From: Vibrio mexicanus
GTDB lineage: Bacteria; Pseudomonadota; Gammaproteobacteria; Enterobacterales; Vibrionaceae
Direction: 5' to 3'
Assembly (NCBI RefSeq): GCF_001012815.1
Contig: NZ_JYJP01000133.1
Coordinates: 1-64,000, forward strand
DNA length: 64,000 nt
The position numbers were made by a program, and so were the translations under genes. The notes under the pieces are model-generated. The model ran no database searches and was not told the DNA's origin. It saw nothing but the letters and a program-made list of their open reading frames with translations. Positions 1 to 11,304 of this stretch are shown here, piece after piece; position 1 is the stretch's first letter; each line of letters opens with the position of its first letter.

Positions 1-15
1 GCCATTTATTCCAAG

Positions 16-37
16 ACCTCGCTAACGCGAGGTTTTT
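16..37 (+). terminator. Rho-independent terminator after an upstream tRNA
   Basis: A 7-bp stem (ACCTCGC/GCGAGGT) with a 4-base loop is followed by five T. The window opens with GCCA at 1-4, which fits the 3' end of a preceding tRNA. This is inferred only from those four bases; in vibrios tRNA-Asp often precedes tRNA-Trp after an rRNA operon. Confidence 0.6.
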
Positions 38-60
38 GTGAATTTGCTATATAGAATTTT

Positions 61-137
<77 letters not shown>

Positions 138-144
138 TCTTAGA

Positions 145-173
145 AGCCTCAGCAGAAATGCTGGGGCTTTTTT
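145..173 (+). terminator. Terminator of the tRNA-Trp transcript
   Basis: A 10-bp stem (AGCCTCAGCA/TGCTGGGGCT, one G-T pair) with a GAAA tetraloop, followed by seven T. It ends the tRNA-Trp transcript. Confidence 0.85.
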
Positions 174-204
174 GTATCTGTTGCTTCTGCGAAGCAATGT
201 TGGG

Positions 205-292
205 ATAACTAGGCGTCCCCCTGGATCGCCAGCCCGGTCGAATCCTCTACCTTGGCCATCTTAGAAGCTTAGCAGAAATGCTGGGGCTTTCT
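205..292 (+). repeat. Decayed copy of a tRNA 3' tail plus terminator
   Basis: The segment GGTCGAATCCTCT...GGCCATCTTAGAAGC...TAGCAGAAATGCTGGGGCTTT repeats the layout of the tRNA-Trp tail and terminator at 110-173: a degraded T-arm, a CCA-like end, the linker ATCTTAGAAGC and the same GAAA hairpin. The acceptor stem and anticodon arm are lost, so it cannot be a tRNA. It is probably a leftover of tRNA duplication or recombination. The stretch from 293 to 521 shows no further gene. Confidence 0.55.
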
Positions 293-521
293 AGGTTTAT
301 AGATATGTAAAAGTAAGTATTAGGAAGTGTTCCTAGCCCCCGAGTGATGTGAGTATTACCGAAGGGCTCAGTCCAAAAGGGCGGAGCTTTTTGATGTAGA
401 TTACATTGAGAGCTCTATCGCTTTCTAAACGTTACTTTAGGACTGATACATAAAGTAATAGGTATCTACTTATATGGGTTCATACAAGAGCATATAGAGC
501 CCTTCGCGCTATGTTTGAGTG

Positions 522-2048
522 TTAGAGTATACTTTTAGGGACAATGCGACGTATCTTCACACCTAACCGCTTAAAAATGCTCACCGTGTTGTCAGGGTTG
601 AAATCTTTGGTAATTCGCCACGCGTTTTCAGGCTCCATCTCCTCGAGCATGCCATTTCTCACGCTTTGGGTAATTTCTTTAGATGGAATGATAGTGAAGC
701 TTTCTGTATTAAGGTTTGCACTTCTAGGGTCCAGGTTATACGTGCCAATGACAGTAGTATGCTCATCAATGGTCATGGTTTTTGAGTGCAGACCAAATAT
801 TGGCGTAGTCGGTAAACGTTTGTGCATATGTTCGGTCATTACTCTCTGTCGAACTTGCGCGTTTGGTCTGAACTCATAAATGTCGACACCGGTTTTAAGT
901 AACGCTTTTCGATCTCTTTGATAGCCACTGAAGGCCTCTAGGTTATCGTTAGAAGCAAGGCTATTGGTGAGTATTCTGATATCGATACCTTTGTTTACTA
1001 GGTCCGCAAGAAATGCTCTGTCAGCTTTCGTTGTAACAAGGTAGGGTGTCTGTATAAGGATACGTCGTTTAGCAGTCGTCGCGAGTTCGACCAGTCTATC
1101 TTTCGTTACACTACCGCCTCCAAGAAAGGTCTCTTGATCGTTTTTTCCAGGCTTATCTGCGACATATTCTACGCCGTCAACAAACTGCAGCTTTCCCTGT
1201 TTAATTAGCTCGGCAAAAGTATTAGGTACCTCTTCAATCTGAGCTCGGATCTCCGGATGAAAATTGCTCGGGTCGCAAGCGTACTGGTGCAATTTCGAGA
1301 AGTCTGGGTCTTCGATTAAGGGACTTTTTGATACGAGATTCTGAACTGGTACAGCGAGCTCATGTTGCCAATACTCTTCAAATGACGTGTTGATACTGTC
1401 GGATACTTCGCCTGCGAGCAGTACATCTCGATCCCTGAAGTTATAGGTATGATCAAAGCCAAAGTACTCATCTGCAATATTCCGTCCGCCAGTTATCGTC
1501 AGCTTCTTGTCCACTACAAATATCTTGTTGTGCATTCTTTGGTTAAAGCCATGAAAGTCGATCGCTAGGTTTGCGACTTTCTGAACTATATTTTTGCCAA
1601 CGTTCGCGTTTGGGTTATATATTTTGATATCGATATTAGGATGGCTAGCAAGTAAGAACAGTTCGTTCCCTTTAGCCTCTAGCATTATGTCGTCTACCAG
1701 CACTCTAACTTTGACACCTCTATCGGCAGCTCGTACTAGATACTCTGTTGCTATCAGTCCTATATTGTCCACAGAGAAAATGAAGTATTGGATATCAATC
1801 GACTCTTCAGCTCTATCCGTTAACCAAGCTCGGGACATCATAGCTTCTGTGCCTTGCTCTAAAACGTATACTCCACTCTTTCCTTGCAGTTGCTTTTCGT
1901 ACTTCGCCATATGAACTGACAATGGTTTAATTTCTCTATGGGGAAGTTCAGAGCAATACTCGTTGGCTAAACTGGATGTACTGAGCAAAGCAGTGAGGCT
2001 TCCTAATAGGAGTATGCGAGAGGAGAGTGGGTAGAAATTGGGTTTCAT
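522..2048 (-). CDS. Secreted phospholipase D-like / cardiolipin synthase-like protein
   Basis: A 508-residue protein of the phospholipase D superfamily, which forms a phosphohistidine intermediate when cleaving or transferring phosphatidyl groups. Both HKD motifs are visible: HNKIFVVD with GGRN near residue 173, and HSKTMTID with GTYNLDPRS near residue 420. A signal peptide (hydrophobic LLLGSLTALLS, cleavage near SLA-NEY) predicts export to the periplasm or beyond. I chose the ATG at 2048 over an upstream ATG at 2084 because GGAG lies 5 bases before it and the signal peptide then begins at once. It stands alone. The family also includes periplasmic cardiolipin-type synthases and nucleases, so the true substrate is open. 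Confidence 0.85.
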   Translation of the reverse strand: MKPNFYPLSSRILLLGSLTALLSTSSLANEYCSELPHREIKPLSVHMAKYEKQLQGKSGVYVLEQGTEAMMSRAWLTDRAEESIDIQYFIFSVDNIGLIATEYLVRAADRGVKVRVLVDDIMLEAKGNELFLLASHPNIDIKIYNPNANVGKNIVQKVANLAIDFHGFNQRMHNKIFVVDKKLTITGGRNIADEYFGFDHTYNFRDRDVLLAGEVSDSINTSFEEYWQHELAVPVQNLVSKSPLIEDPDFSKLHQYACDPSNFHPEIRAQIEEVPNTFAELIKQGKLQFVDGVEYVADKPGKNDQETFLGGGSVTKDRLVELATTAKRRILIQTPYLVTTKADRAFLADLVNKGIDIRILTNSLASNDNLEAFSGYQRDRKALLKTGVDIYEFRPNAQVRQRVMTEHMHKRLPTTPIFGLHSKTMTIDEHTTVIGTYNLDPRSANLNTESFTIIPSKEITQSVRNGMLEEMEPENAWRITKDFNPDNTVSIFKRLGVKIRRIVPKSIL

Positions 2049-2359
2049 TCGTGACTCCGATCCGTGGATATCAATGCCTTGCATATGCTACTACCGATAC
2101 TTGTAGTGACTCAATGTCTCTATTATTTCTTTACTTTGTTAAGCCGTACGTGTCTCAAATTCGCACTGTTTTGTCTTGCACGTAACTTATATAGACTCTC
2201 ATACTGTTAAATGGTTTGTGTGTTGCTAATAAGTGACTCCTGTAACTTTTTAAAACGACGTTAGTTATTCTATATAGTCTCACTGAGTTTTTTCTATTTG
2301 TAGGTCCATTTTCGAACACTTACCGCTACAATAGCGACAGTTTAAAATTTGGAGGCGTT
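2049..2359. other. Intergenic region between the PLD gene and crcB
   Basis: About 310 AT-rich bases hold the divergent start regions of both genes. I see no gene, RNA structure or repeat. A TACAAT at 2327-2332 could be a -10 element for crcB, but no convincing -35 goes with it. I do not see a fluoride riboswitch. Confidence 0.4.
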
Positions 2360-2742
2360 ATGAGTCAGTTCGCTATTTTAGGTTTTATTGCATTGGGTGG
2401 GCGTTTGGTGCTTGTTCCCGATATTTGGTTTCCGAGTTTTGTGCGACTCTGCTTGGTAGAGGGTTTCCTTACGGCACACTCACCGTAAACGTAGTCGGTT
2501 CTCTCATTATGGGCTGCTTAATTGCTGCTTTTGAAAATGGGTCGTTAGCCACAGAACCTTGGCGCCAGATCATCGGCCTTGGCTTTTTAGGCGCTTTGAC
2601 TACCTTTTCAACATTCTCGATGGACAATGTTACATTAATGCATCAGGGTGAATATCTAAAGATGGGTTTGAATGTCATTCTTAATGTCACCTTAAGCATC
2701 ACGGCTGCGTGGGTGGGTTTTCAATTTATCATTAAGAGTTAA
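2360..2742 (+). CDS. crcB: Fluoride ion channel CrcB (reading frame interrupted by one lost base)
   Basis: CrcB/Fluc is a small dimeric inner-membrane channel that exports fluoride. The ATG at 2360 follows GGAGG. The first frame gives MSQFAILGFIALGG and then leaves register. The +1 frame continues with GAFGACSRYL-like codons and the conserved GFLGALTTFSTFS, ending at 2742. Loss of one G in the run near 2397-2400 explains the shift; restoring it gives 127 residues, the normal family size, with four hydrophobic segments. The damage is likely a sequencing error (see findings). It lies alone, upstream of the thiamin riboswitch. Confidence 0.88.
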
Positions 2743-2776
2743 TTTAAATTTACTGCGTTAAAATTAATCGATTAAC

Positions 2777-2805
2777 TTGGTTTAAACAAATCGATTACTT
2801 ATAAT
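2777..2805 (+). promoter_or_regulatory. Promoter of the thiamin operon
   Basis: TTGGTT (2777-2782), a 17-base spacer and a perfect TATAAT (2800-2805). The predicted start, about 7 bases on, coincides with the first base of the riboswitch at 2812. Confidence 0.7.
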
Positions 2806-2811
2806 GCATCT

Positions 2812-2896
2812 ACTTGTCGGAGTGCCATTAGGCTGAGACCGTTTATTCGGGATCCGTTGAACCTGATCAGGTTAACACCTGCGAAGGGAACAAGAG
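2812..2896 (+). ncRNA. TPP riboswitch (THI element)
   Basis: The conserved thi-box parts are present in order: closing stem ACTTGT (2812-2817) with ACAAG (2890-2894), GGAGTGC, GGCTGAGA, CTGATCAGGTTAACACCTGCG and AAGGGAA. This RNA binds thiamin pyrophosphate and shuts off the downstream genes. The 150 bases between it and thiC would contain the expression platform. I see no strong terminator there, so control of ribosome access is more likely (inference). Confidence 0.95.
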
Positions 2897-3031
2897 AAGA
2901 TACTCTATTCCGTTGTCTAAATAGATCTATCCTATATCTGTTGTGCATGAGCTTTGAATCACCGTACAACAGCACCTCTTGTCGCATCTTTCCGCCAAGC
3001 ATTTTTATCTAAGTTCTTTCTTCTAGAATAA

Positions 3032-4992
<1,961 letters not shown>

Positions 4993-4993
<1 letters not shown>

Positions 4994-6288
4994 TGAAAAT
5001 CTTGATTCCTTCTTCGAGAATCGAGTTTACTGGCCATATCCAACAGTCCCTGCTTTTGGCTCAAGAGCAGGGGTTGTCTATTGATGATATCGAGTTGGGT
5101 GTAAGCCCAACTCAATCTATTGTCATTGAGGCCGAAGGTAAACCGAGCTTATCTCTCTCTTCTAACTTACTTTGTGATGATATTGAGAATGATGCGTGTA
5201 CTTTCCATATTCAATACCCTAACGAGCTAGGTAGCCAAGAGCTCGATGCATTACCTACAGAAGGTAATGTGCTGGTATCAGTAAAGGTTAATGATGGCAT
5301 TTATGACATCTGGAATGATGGCACCTTAAAAGCGCTAGATATTTCCGAGAGTGACGCTCCTGATCTCGCGGCCAATATCCAGCATCTTTGCCATATTGCC
5401 AGCTTGCTAAGTCTAGATTTTCCTATTGAAGATTGTATGACTCTGGCAGGAGGACTACGTAATGTTTCACGTGAAACATGGCCAAAGTCGTTCCATGATT
5501 TCCCAACGCCAGTATTGGAAAATGCTTTACTCGATATCAAAGTAGGATGGTCTACGCGCAGTCATCACGTTAAATTCCCGTATCATGCCGACAAGAATCT
5601 GGGCCTGTATCCTGTTGTAGACAGCGCTGAATGGATTGAGCGTTTGCTTAAACTTGGGATTAAGACGCTCCAACTAAGAATCAAAGATCCTCAACAGCCA
5701 GACCTAGAGCAGAGTATTGCGAGAGCAATAGAGCTTGGACATCAATACAAGGCCAACTTGTTCATTAACGATTACTGGCAGCTTGCAATTAAACATGGAG
5801 CCTTCGGTGTACACCTTGGCCAAGAGGACATTGAGGAGTCTGACTTAACTCTATTGAGTGAGTCTGGAATTCATCTTGGCTTATCCACTCATGGATACTA
5901 TGAGTTGCTACGAATTGTCCAAATCAACCCTAGCTACATTGCGCTTGGACATATTTTCCCTACCACGACTAAAGTCATGCCATCGAAGCCGCAAGGCCTA
6001 GTTAGATTGGCTCTGTATCAGCAACTGATCGACACTATTCCTTATGGCGATAACGTGGGTTACCCAACGGTGGCTATTGGTGGGATCGATTTGGAAACGG
6101 CCCCTAAAGTTTGGGAAACAGGTGTATCGAGTTTAGCTGTTGTACGCGCTATAACGTTAGCCGACGATCCCAAACAAGTCATACAGAGCTTCGATCAAAT
6201 AATGCATAGCAGTCCTCAGTTAGAGCAAACTAAGCAAGCTGAAAAGATGCTTGAAGGAACAATGTTAGAAGGATCTGTGCGTGTCTAA
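4993..6288 (+). CDS. thiE: Thiamine-phosphate synthase ThiE with extra N-terminal domain
   Basis: A 431-residue protein, about twice the usual ThiE size. The C-terminal half (from about residue 210) is a normal ThiE TIM barrel that joins HMP pyrophosphate and thiazole phosphate: [36 protein letters not shown] and TVAIGGI. The N-terminal half has no motif I can name. Its end ([17 protein letters not shown] then [10 protein letters not shown]) faintly resembles the end of ThiD kinases. Translation starts at GTG 4993, overlapping the thiC stop, with GGAG at 4981. A perfect parS site lies inside the gene at 5463-5478, encoding residues VSRET. Confidence 0.93.
5463..5478. other. parS chromosome-partition site inside thiE
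   Basis: The 16-bp palindrome TGTTTCACGTGAAACA is a perfect match to the general bacterial parS consensus bound by ParB. It is read in frame as part of ThiE (N-V-S-R-E-T), between the unassigned N-terminal domain and the ThiE domain. A second perfect copy is at 9299. ParB-parS complexes position the origin region of Vibrio chromosome 1. Confidence 0.93.
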
Positions 6289-7084
6289 AAAAACGATTTC
6301 TGATGCTGAATTTCTTCGCTATCAACGCCAAGTATCTTTGCCAGAAATTGGTGAAGAAGGTCAACACAACTTAGTTAATGCTTCCGTATTAGTTATCGGT
6401 TGTGGTGGGTTAGGCAGTGCTGCATTGATGTATTTGGCTGGTGCGGGCATCGGTAAAATTGTTATCGCAGATGATGATGTAGTGGATGTCAGCAATCTTC
6501 ATCGTCAAACCATCTATCGTGAGGAAGATCTCGGTGTTAGCAAAGTGGCTGCAACGAAACGACAATTAAACGCGCTAAACCCGAAAGTCAGTATTCGGAC
6601 TATCAACAAACGAATGGACAGTTTTCAGCTAGGTCTTGAAGTATCGTTAGCTGATATTGTCTTGGATTGTAGTGACAATTTTGAGTCCAGACATCAGTTA
6701 AATGAAGTTTGTTATAAGTACTCGAAACCGCTTATTTCGGGAGCGGCAATTGGTTGGACCGGGCAAGTTGCTATGTATTCCTTGGGTGATGACATGCCAT
6801 CAACGATGGGGTGTTATGAATGTCTATATCCGAAAGAACATGGCAACAATCAAAATCAGGCAAATGCTAGGTGTAGTGATCTTGGTGTAATAGGCCCAAT
6901 CGTTGGCGTGATAGGTAACATGCAAGCACTGCTTAGCATTCAACATTTAGCAGGCATGCACGAGCAAATCACGACGAGCAAAATTCATCTCTTTGACGGG
7001 CAAACAATGCAGTGGCAGCAACTGACGATTCCGAAAGACCCAACATGTTCTGTGTGCGGTGCTCATCAGAAAGCAGATTTCTAA
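6281..7084 (+). CDS. thiF: ThiS adenylyltransferase ThiF
   Basis: A 267-residue E1-like enzyme that adenylates the C-terminal glycine of ThiS so that sulfur can be loaded. The nucleotide-binding GCGGLGS is near residue 41, the acidic loop [14 protein letters not shown] follows, and SDNFESRH and the Zn-binding CYEC/CSVC cysteines are present. It overlaps the end of thiE by 8 bases, and thiS follows after about 20 bases, so these genes form one operon under the TPP riboswitch. Confidence 0.95.
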   Translation: MSKKTISDAEFLRYQRQVSLPEIGEEGQHNLVNASVLVIGCGGLGSAALMYLAGAGIGKIVIADDDVVDVSNLHRQTIYREEDLGVSKVAATKRQLNALNPKVSIRTINKRMDSFQLGLEVSLADIVLDCSDNFESRHQLNEVCYKYSKPLISGAAIGWTGQVAMYSLGDDMPSTMGCYECLYPKEHGNNQNQANARCSDLGVIGPIVGVIGNMQALLSIQHLAGMHEQITTSKIHLFDGQTMQWQQLTIPKDPTCSVCGAHQKADF

Positions 7085-7103
7085 GTTGGCAATTAGGTTA
7101 AAT

Positions 7104-7313
7104 ATGGAAACGATACAAGTAGTAATCAATGATACGCCGACCAGCGTGAAAAAGGGTGCATCATTAAGTGAAGTTATCTCAGAGCTGGACCTACCTAACG
7201 ATGGATGTGTTTTCTCTATCAACAATACCGTTGTGCCTAAAAGTACTTGGCAAACGACAATATTAAATCAGGGCGACAGTATCTCACTGTTCCAAGCGAT
7301 AGCAGGGGGCTAG
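7104..7313 (+). CDS. thiS: Sulfur carrier protein ThiS
   Basis: A 69-residue ubiquitin-fold protein ending in AIAGG. The terminal Gly-Gly is adenylated by ThiF and thiocarboxylated to donate sulfur to ThiG. I chose the ATG at 7104 ([10 protein letters not shown]) because family members start right at the first beta strand; an in-frame ATG at 7059 would overlap thiF and add 15 atypical residues. It ends 4 bases before thiG. Confidence 0.93.
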   Translation: METIQVVINDTPTSVKKGASLSEVISELDLPNDGCVFSINNTVVPKSTWQTTILNQGDSISLFQAIAGG

Positions 7314-7317
7314 ACCT

Positions 7318-8103
7318 ATGTTTGCATTAGAAAGAAAACTAAAGATAGCTGACAAAACTTTTGGCTCACGTCTGTTCACCGGTACCGGTAAGTTTTCGAA
7401 TAATCAGATCATGGCTGAAGCAATCAAACGATCAGGGTCTGAACTTGCGACAATGGCGCTTAAGCGTGTAGACGTTAACGACAAGCAAGATGATATTTTA
7501 AAGCCCCTGGTTGATTCTGGTGTGAACCTACTGCCGAATACGTCTGGTGCAAAGACGGCTAAAGACGCTATTTTTGCGGCGCATTTGGCTCGCGAGGCGC
7601 TTGGTACTAATTGGCTAAAACTCGAAATACATCCAGACCCAAAATATTTAATGCCAGACCCAATCGAAACGCTAGCTGCGGCAGAGCAACTAGTTCGAGA
7701 TGGGTTTGTCGTTCTTCCTTATTGTCACGCAGACCCTGTACTTTGCAAACGCCTTGAGGAAGTGGGCTGTGCTGCAGTGATGCCTTTGGGTGCGCCAATT
7801 GGCTCTAATAAGGGGATCGTTTCGAAAGACTTTCTCGAGATTATTATCGACCAAGCCAACGTGCCGGTTGTTGTTGATGCTGGTATAGGTGCTCCTTCTC
7901 ACGCAGCATTTGCGATGGAACTTGGTGCCGATGCAGTGCTTGTAAATACTGCAATTGCAGTTGCGAGTAATCCTGTTGAAATGGCTCATGCATTCAAGCT
8001 TGCTGTTGAATCTGGACGTATGGCTTACGAATCTGGTTTAGCTGGGCAGGTAAATCATGCGGTTGCATCAAGCCCACTAACCAATTTTTTAGATGAACTT
8101 TGA
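7318..8103 (+). CDS. thiG: Thiazole synthase ThiG
   Basis: A 261-residue TIM-barrel enzyme that builds the thiazole phosphate ring from deoxyxylulose phosphate, ThiS-thiocarboxylate and dehydroglycine. Visible landmarks are the N-terminal [56 protein letters not shown] and [12 protein letters not shown]. It works as a complex with ThiH, encoded 28 bases downstream. Confidence 0.97.
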   Translation: MFALERKLKIADKTFGSRLFTGTGKFSNNQIMAEAIKRSGSELATMALKRVDVNDKQDDILKPLVDSGVNLLPNTSGAKTAKDAIFAAHLAREALGTNWLKLEIHPDPKYLMPDPIETLAAAEQLVRDGFVVLPYCHADPVLCKRLEEVGCAAVMPLGAPIGSNKGIVSKDFLEIIIDQANVPVVVDAGIGAPSHAAFAMELGADAVLVNTAIAVASNPVEMAHAFKLAVESGRMAYESGLAGQVNHAVASSPLTNFLDEL

Positions 8104-8131
8104 GTGATAGAAAACACATAAGGAACGAGCA

Positions 8132-9242
8132 ATGAGCTTCGTTGATCAGTTCAAACAACTTAACTGGGACGACATCAGTTTATCTATCTACTCAAAGACG
8201 AGTGCTGATGTTGAACGCGCGCTTTCAAAAAATAAGCGGGATTTGGAAGATTTTAAAGCCTTAATTTCTCCGGCGGCAGAACCGTATCTAGAGCGAATGG
8301 CACAGCTATCTTACGCTGCCACAAGAAAACGTTTTGGTAATACGGTAGGACTTTATGTACCGCTTTATCTTTCGAATCTATGTGCCAACGCTTGTACGTA
8401 CTGTGGCTTTTCGATGGAGAATCGAATCAAGCGCCGTACGTTGAGTAAAGATGAAATACTTGCTGAAGTCGAGGCTATCAAAGCGATGAAGTTTGATAGC
8501 GTGCTGTTAGTAACTGGTGAGCATGAAACGAAAGTAGGGATGAACTATTTCCGCGAAATGCTGCCTATCATCAAGCCGCACTTCAACTATTTGGCAATGG
8601 AAGTTCAACCTTTAGAGCAAGACCAGTATGCAGAGCTGAAAACTCTCGGTTTAGATGCGGTCATGGTGTATCAAGAAACTTACCATCCAAGTACTTATGC
8701 ATCGCATCATTTGCGTGGTAACAAAACGGATTTTTACCGTCGTCTGGATACACCTGACCGCCTTGCGAAAGCCGGAATTGATAAGATTGGTATCGGTGCT
8801 CTTATCGGGTTAGAGGAATGGCGAGCAGACTGTTTCTACGTCGCGGCGCATTTAGATTATCTCGAAAGGACTTATTGGCAAACTCGTTACTCTATTTCGT
8901 TCCCAAGGTTAAGGCCTTGTAAAGGTGCACTTCAACCCAAATCGGTCATGACTGATAAACAACTAGTGCAGCTCATATGTGCCTATCGATTGCTTAATCC
9001 AGAGGTAGAGCTGTCCCTGTCTACGAGAGAGTCTGCTCATTTCCGCGATAATATGTTGCCGTTAGGCGTTACGTCCATGTCTGCGGCGTCAAAAACTCAG
9101 CTGGAGGATATGCAATGGAAGATGTTGAGCTTGAGCAGTTCGAGATAAGTGACGAGCGAAGTGCAGCGGATGTCGAATCTATGATTCGAAACAAAGGCTT
9201 CGACCAGTGTGGAGAGATTGGCATTCTGCTTATTCGGGATGA
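8132..9242 (+). CDS. thiH: Tyrosine lyase ThiH (C-terminal frame interrupted by two lost bases)
   Basis: ThiH is a radical-SAM enzyme that cleaves tyrosine to give dehydroglycine for ThiG. The cluster motif CANACTYCGF is near residue 88. The straight reading frame ends early at 9148 (338 residues) with a non-family tail. Adding one C near 9101 restores KTQPGGYA, and adding one C near 9204 restores DPVWRDWHSAYSG, with the stop at 9242. The repaired protein has 370 residues (377 in E. coli). Both losses are in C runs and look like sequencing errors. It is the last gene of the thi operon. Confidence 0.92.
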
Positions 9243-9298
9243 TAGGGCACAGATAATGCGGTGTGAATAGAGTGCAGGTTCATCCTGCTCTTTGTAGA

Positions 9299-9314
9299 TG
9301 TTTCACGTGAAACA
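9299..9314. other. parS chromosome-partition site after thiH
   Basis: A second perfect TGTTTCACGTGAAACA palindrome, placed between the thiH stop and the operon terminator, 3.8 kb from the copy in thiE. It is outside any coding sequence. Confidence 0.93.
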
Positions 9315-9316
9315 TG

Positions 9317-9345
9317 AAAAAGGCTTCCAAATAGGAAGCCTTTTT
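9317..9345. terminator. Bidirectional terminator between thiH and the aminopeptidase gene
   Basis: An AAAAAGGCTTCC stem pairs with GGAAGCCTTTTT around a 5-base loop. A-tracts and T-tracts on both sides let it serve the thi operon and the convergent gene at 9405. Confidence 0.85.
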
Positions 9346-9404
9346 ACTACGAGAAAACTCACGCTAGAGTTTATCAAAGAACGATGAGGGTATGCCTGCT
9401 AAAT

Positions 9405-11210
9405 CTATGCCTGCTGAATCAATGAATGCTCAAGCGGTTGTGTTGCATTGCGGAGCCATTCCTTAACTTCGCCATCTACAAGATGATTTAAATCAGCCCA
9501 AACTTTCTGATGGTAGTCATTCAACCAGTTCAATTCAGGTCGAGTCAGTAAGTTCGCATCGATGTTTCTTACATCAATTGGGCATCGAGTGAGGGATTCA
9601 AACCCAAGTATCTTTAAGTCACCTTGCGTTGGAATCTCAACGACAAGTTCTAAGTTCTCAATTCGGATACCAAACTCATCAGCTCGGTAATAGCCAGGCT
9701 CGTTGGACAGTACCATGCCTTCAACGAGTGGGATGTCTATCTGTCGCTTTGAAATACTCGCAGGGCCTTCATGAACACTCAAGTAATGTCCAACTCCATG
9801 ACCGGTACCGTGGTCATAGTCGAAACCCTCAGCCCAAAGGTGCTGTCTTGCTAGAGTATCAAGCTGGTAACCTCGAGTACCTTGAGGGAAGCGAGCTCGT
9901 GCAATACCAATATGACCTTTGAGAGCTAGTGTAAACTGGCGAATCATAAAGTCTGAAGGCTGACCAATTGCGATGGTTCGCGTGATATCAGTTGTGCCGT
10001 TTAGGTACTGACCACCCGAGTCAACTAGGTAGAGTGAATCCATTGAAAGGTTAGTCGATTCGGCTTCATTCAAATGATTGTAGTGACACATGGCCGCATT
10101 GCTGCCCGCCGCCGATATTGTATCGAAGCTCAGATCTCGCAGTGTACTGTCTTCTTTGCGGAACTCATGTAAGCGGTCGGATAGCGCGCCTTCACTATGT
10201 AGATTTCCACTTTCCACTTCCTTATCCAGCCAAGATAGGAACTTGACCATAGCGACACCATCTTTAATGTGGCTATCGCGCATGCCTTTAATCTCAACGC
10301 TGTTTTTGGCCGCTTTTGGCATTGCGCATGGGTCTGCTGATTTAACAACATGAGCACCAGCATTCTGAAGGACTAAAGTGAACCAAGCGTTGCTGGTAAC
10401 GGGGTCAATGAGGACTTTCTTATTCGAAAGGTTAGATAACGCAGTTTCTAATAAGTTTGGATCTTGGAGAGATACACCAGCGCCGACATGCTTATCAAAG
10501 CTATCTTCAATACGTGATTCATCGATGAAGTAGGTAAGGTTACCTGATGTATCGATGATGGCATGCGATAGTAAGACGGGTAAGCGAGAAACATCGCTAC
10601 CGCGAATGTTCAATAGCCAGCAAATCGAGTCTAACGATGTAATGACTGCAGCATCGACACCTTGAGAAGAGAGTACTTTACCGATCTGTTGACGTTTATC
10701 AAAACTGGATTGCCCAGAGTGTTCTACTGGCATCAGGTAAGTTTTAGATAGCTGAGCAGTTGGTCTGTCATGCCATAACTCATCGATCGGGTTATGCGGG
10801 AGCACAACGAGCTCCATCGCTTCGTTAAATGTTGCCTGCGCGTTCGTCAGCCAATTTCCACTGTGCATCTTAGGATCAATGGCAACCTTACTGCCTCTGT
10901 CTAAGTTTTGTTTAACCCATTCCAGGCACGGTTCTTCAATAAGATGGCGGTACTCAAACAGTTCGTTTGGTACTTGTTTAGTTACTTGAACGGTGTAGCG
11001 GCCATCTACGAAAATGGCAGCCTTATCTTGGGTAACAACGGCAGCACCCGCTGATCCGGTGAAGCCGGTTAGCCAATGCAAACGTTCGTTGTGTTCTGGA
11101 ATGTACTCGCCGAGAAACTCATCTTCATGAGGAATGATGATTGCGTCTAGGCTCTGTTGTTTGAGCCAACCTCGAAGTGCTTCGAGCTTTTGTTCGGTGG
11201 TTGTTAACAT
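9405..11210 (-). CDS. Xaa-Pro aminopeptidase, M24B family (long form)
   Basis: A 601-residue metallopeptidase that removes N-terminal residues before proline. It has two N-terminal creatinase-like domains and a C-terminal pita-bread catalytic domain. Metal ligands can be placed in LVDSGGQY..TTDITRT (two Asp), GTGHGVGHYLSVHEGP (His), SNEPGYY (Glu) and IRIENL (Glu). The length fits the 590-610 residue eukaryote-like P subtype rather than the 440-residue PepP. The start at 11210 is preferred over 11288 because AAGGA sits 7 bases upstream. No signal peptide, so cytoplasmic. It converges on the thi operon. Confidence 0.93.
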   Translation of the reverse strand: MLTTTEQKLEALRGWLKQQSLDAIIIPHEDEFLGEYIPEHNERLHWLTGFTGSAGAAVVTQDKAAIFVDGRYTVQVTKQVPNELFEYRHLIEEPCLEWVKQNLDRGSKVAIDPKMHSGNWLTNAQATFNEAMELVVLPHNPIDELWHDRPTAQLSKTYLMPVEHSGQSSFDKRQQIGKVLSSQGVDAAVITSLDSICWLLNIRGSDVSRLPVLLSHAIIDTSGNLTYFIDESRIEDSFDKHVGAGVSLQDPNLLETALSNLSNKKVLIDPVTSNAWFTLVLQNAGAHVVKSADPCAMPKAAKNSVEIKGMRDSHIKDGVAMVKFLSWLDKEVESGNLHSEGALSDRLHEFRKEDSTLRDLSFDTISAAGSNAAMCHYNHLNEAESTNLSMDSLYLVDSGGQYLNGTTDITRTIAIGQPSDFMIRQFTLALKGHIGIARARFPQGTRGYQLDTLARQHLWAEGFDYDHGTGHGVGHYLSVHEGPASISKRQIDIPLVEGMVLSNEPGYYRADEFGIRIENLELVVEIPTQGDLKILGFESLTRCPIDVRNIDANLLTRPELNWLNDYHQKVWADLNHLVDGEVKEWLRNATQPLEHSLIQQA

Positions 11211-11304
11211 CGATAAATCCTTCATATCGTCATTATTAGCGCAGTGAACGTCACTACCATAGTTACCATGGGAGCACACTGAACCCATTAAGCTAACGTT
11301 CTAA

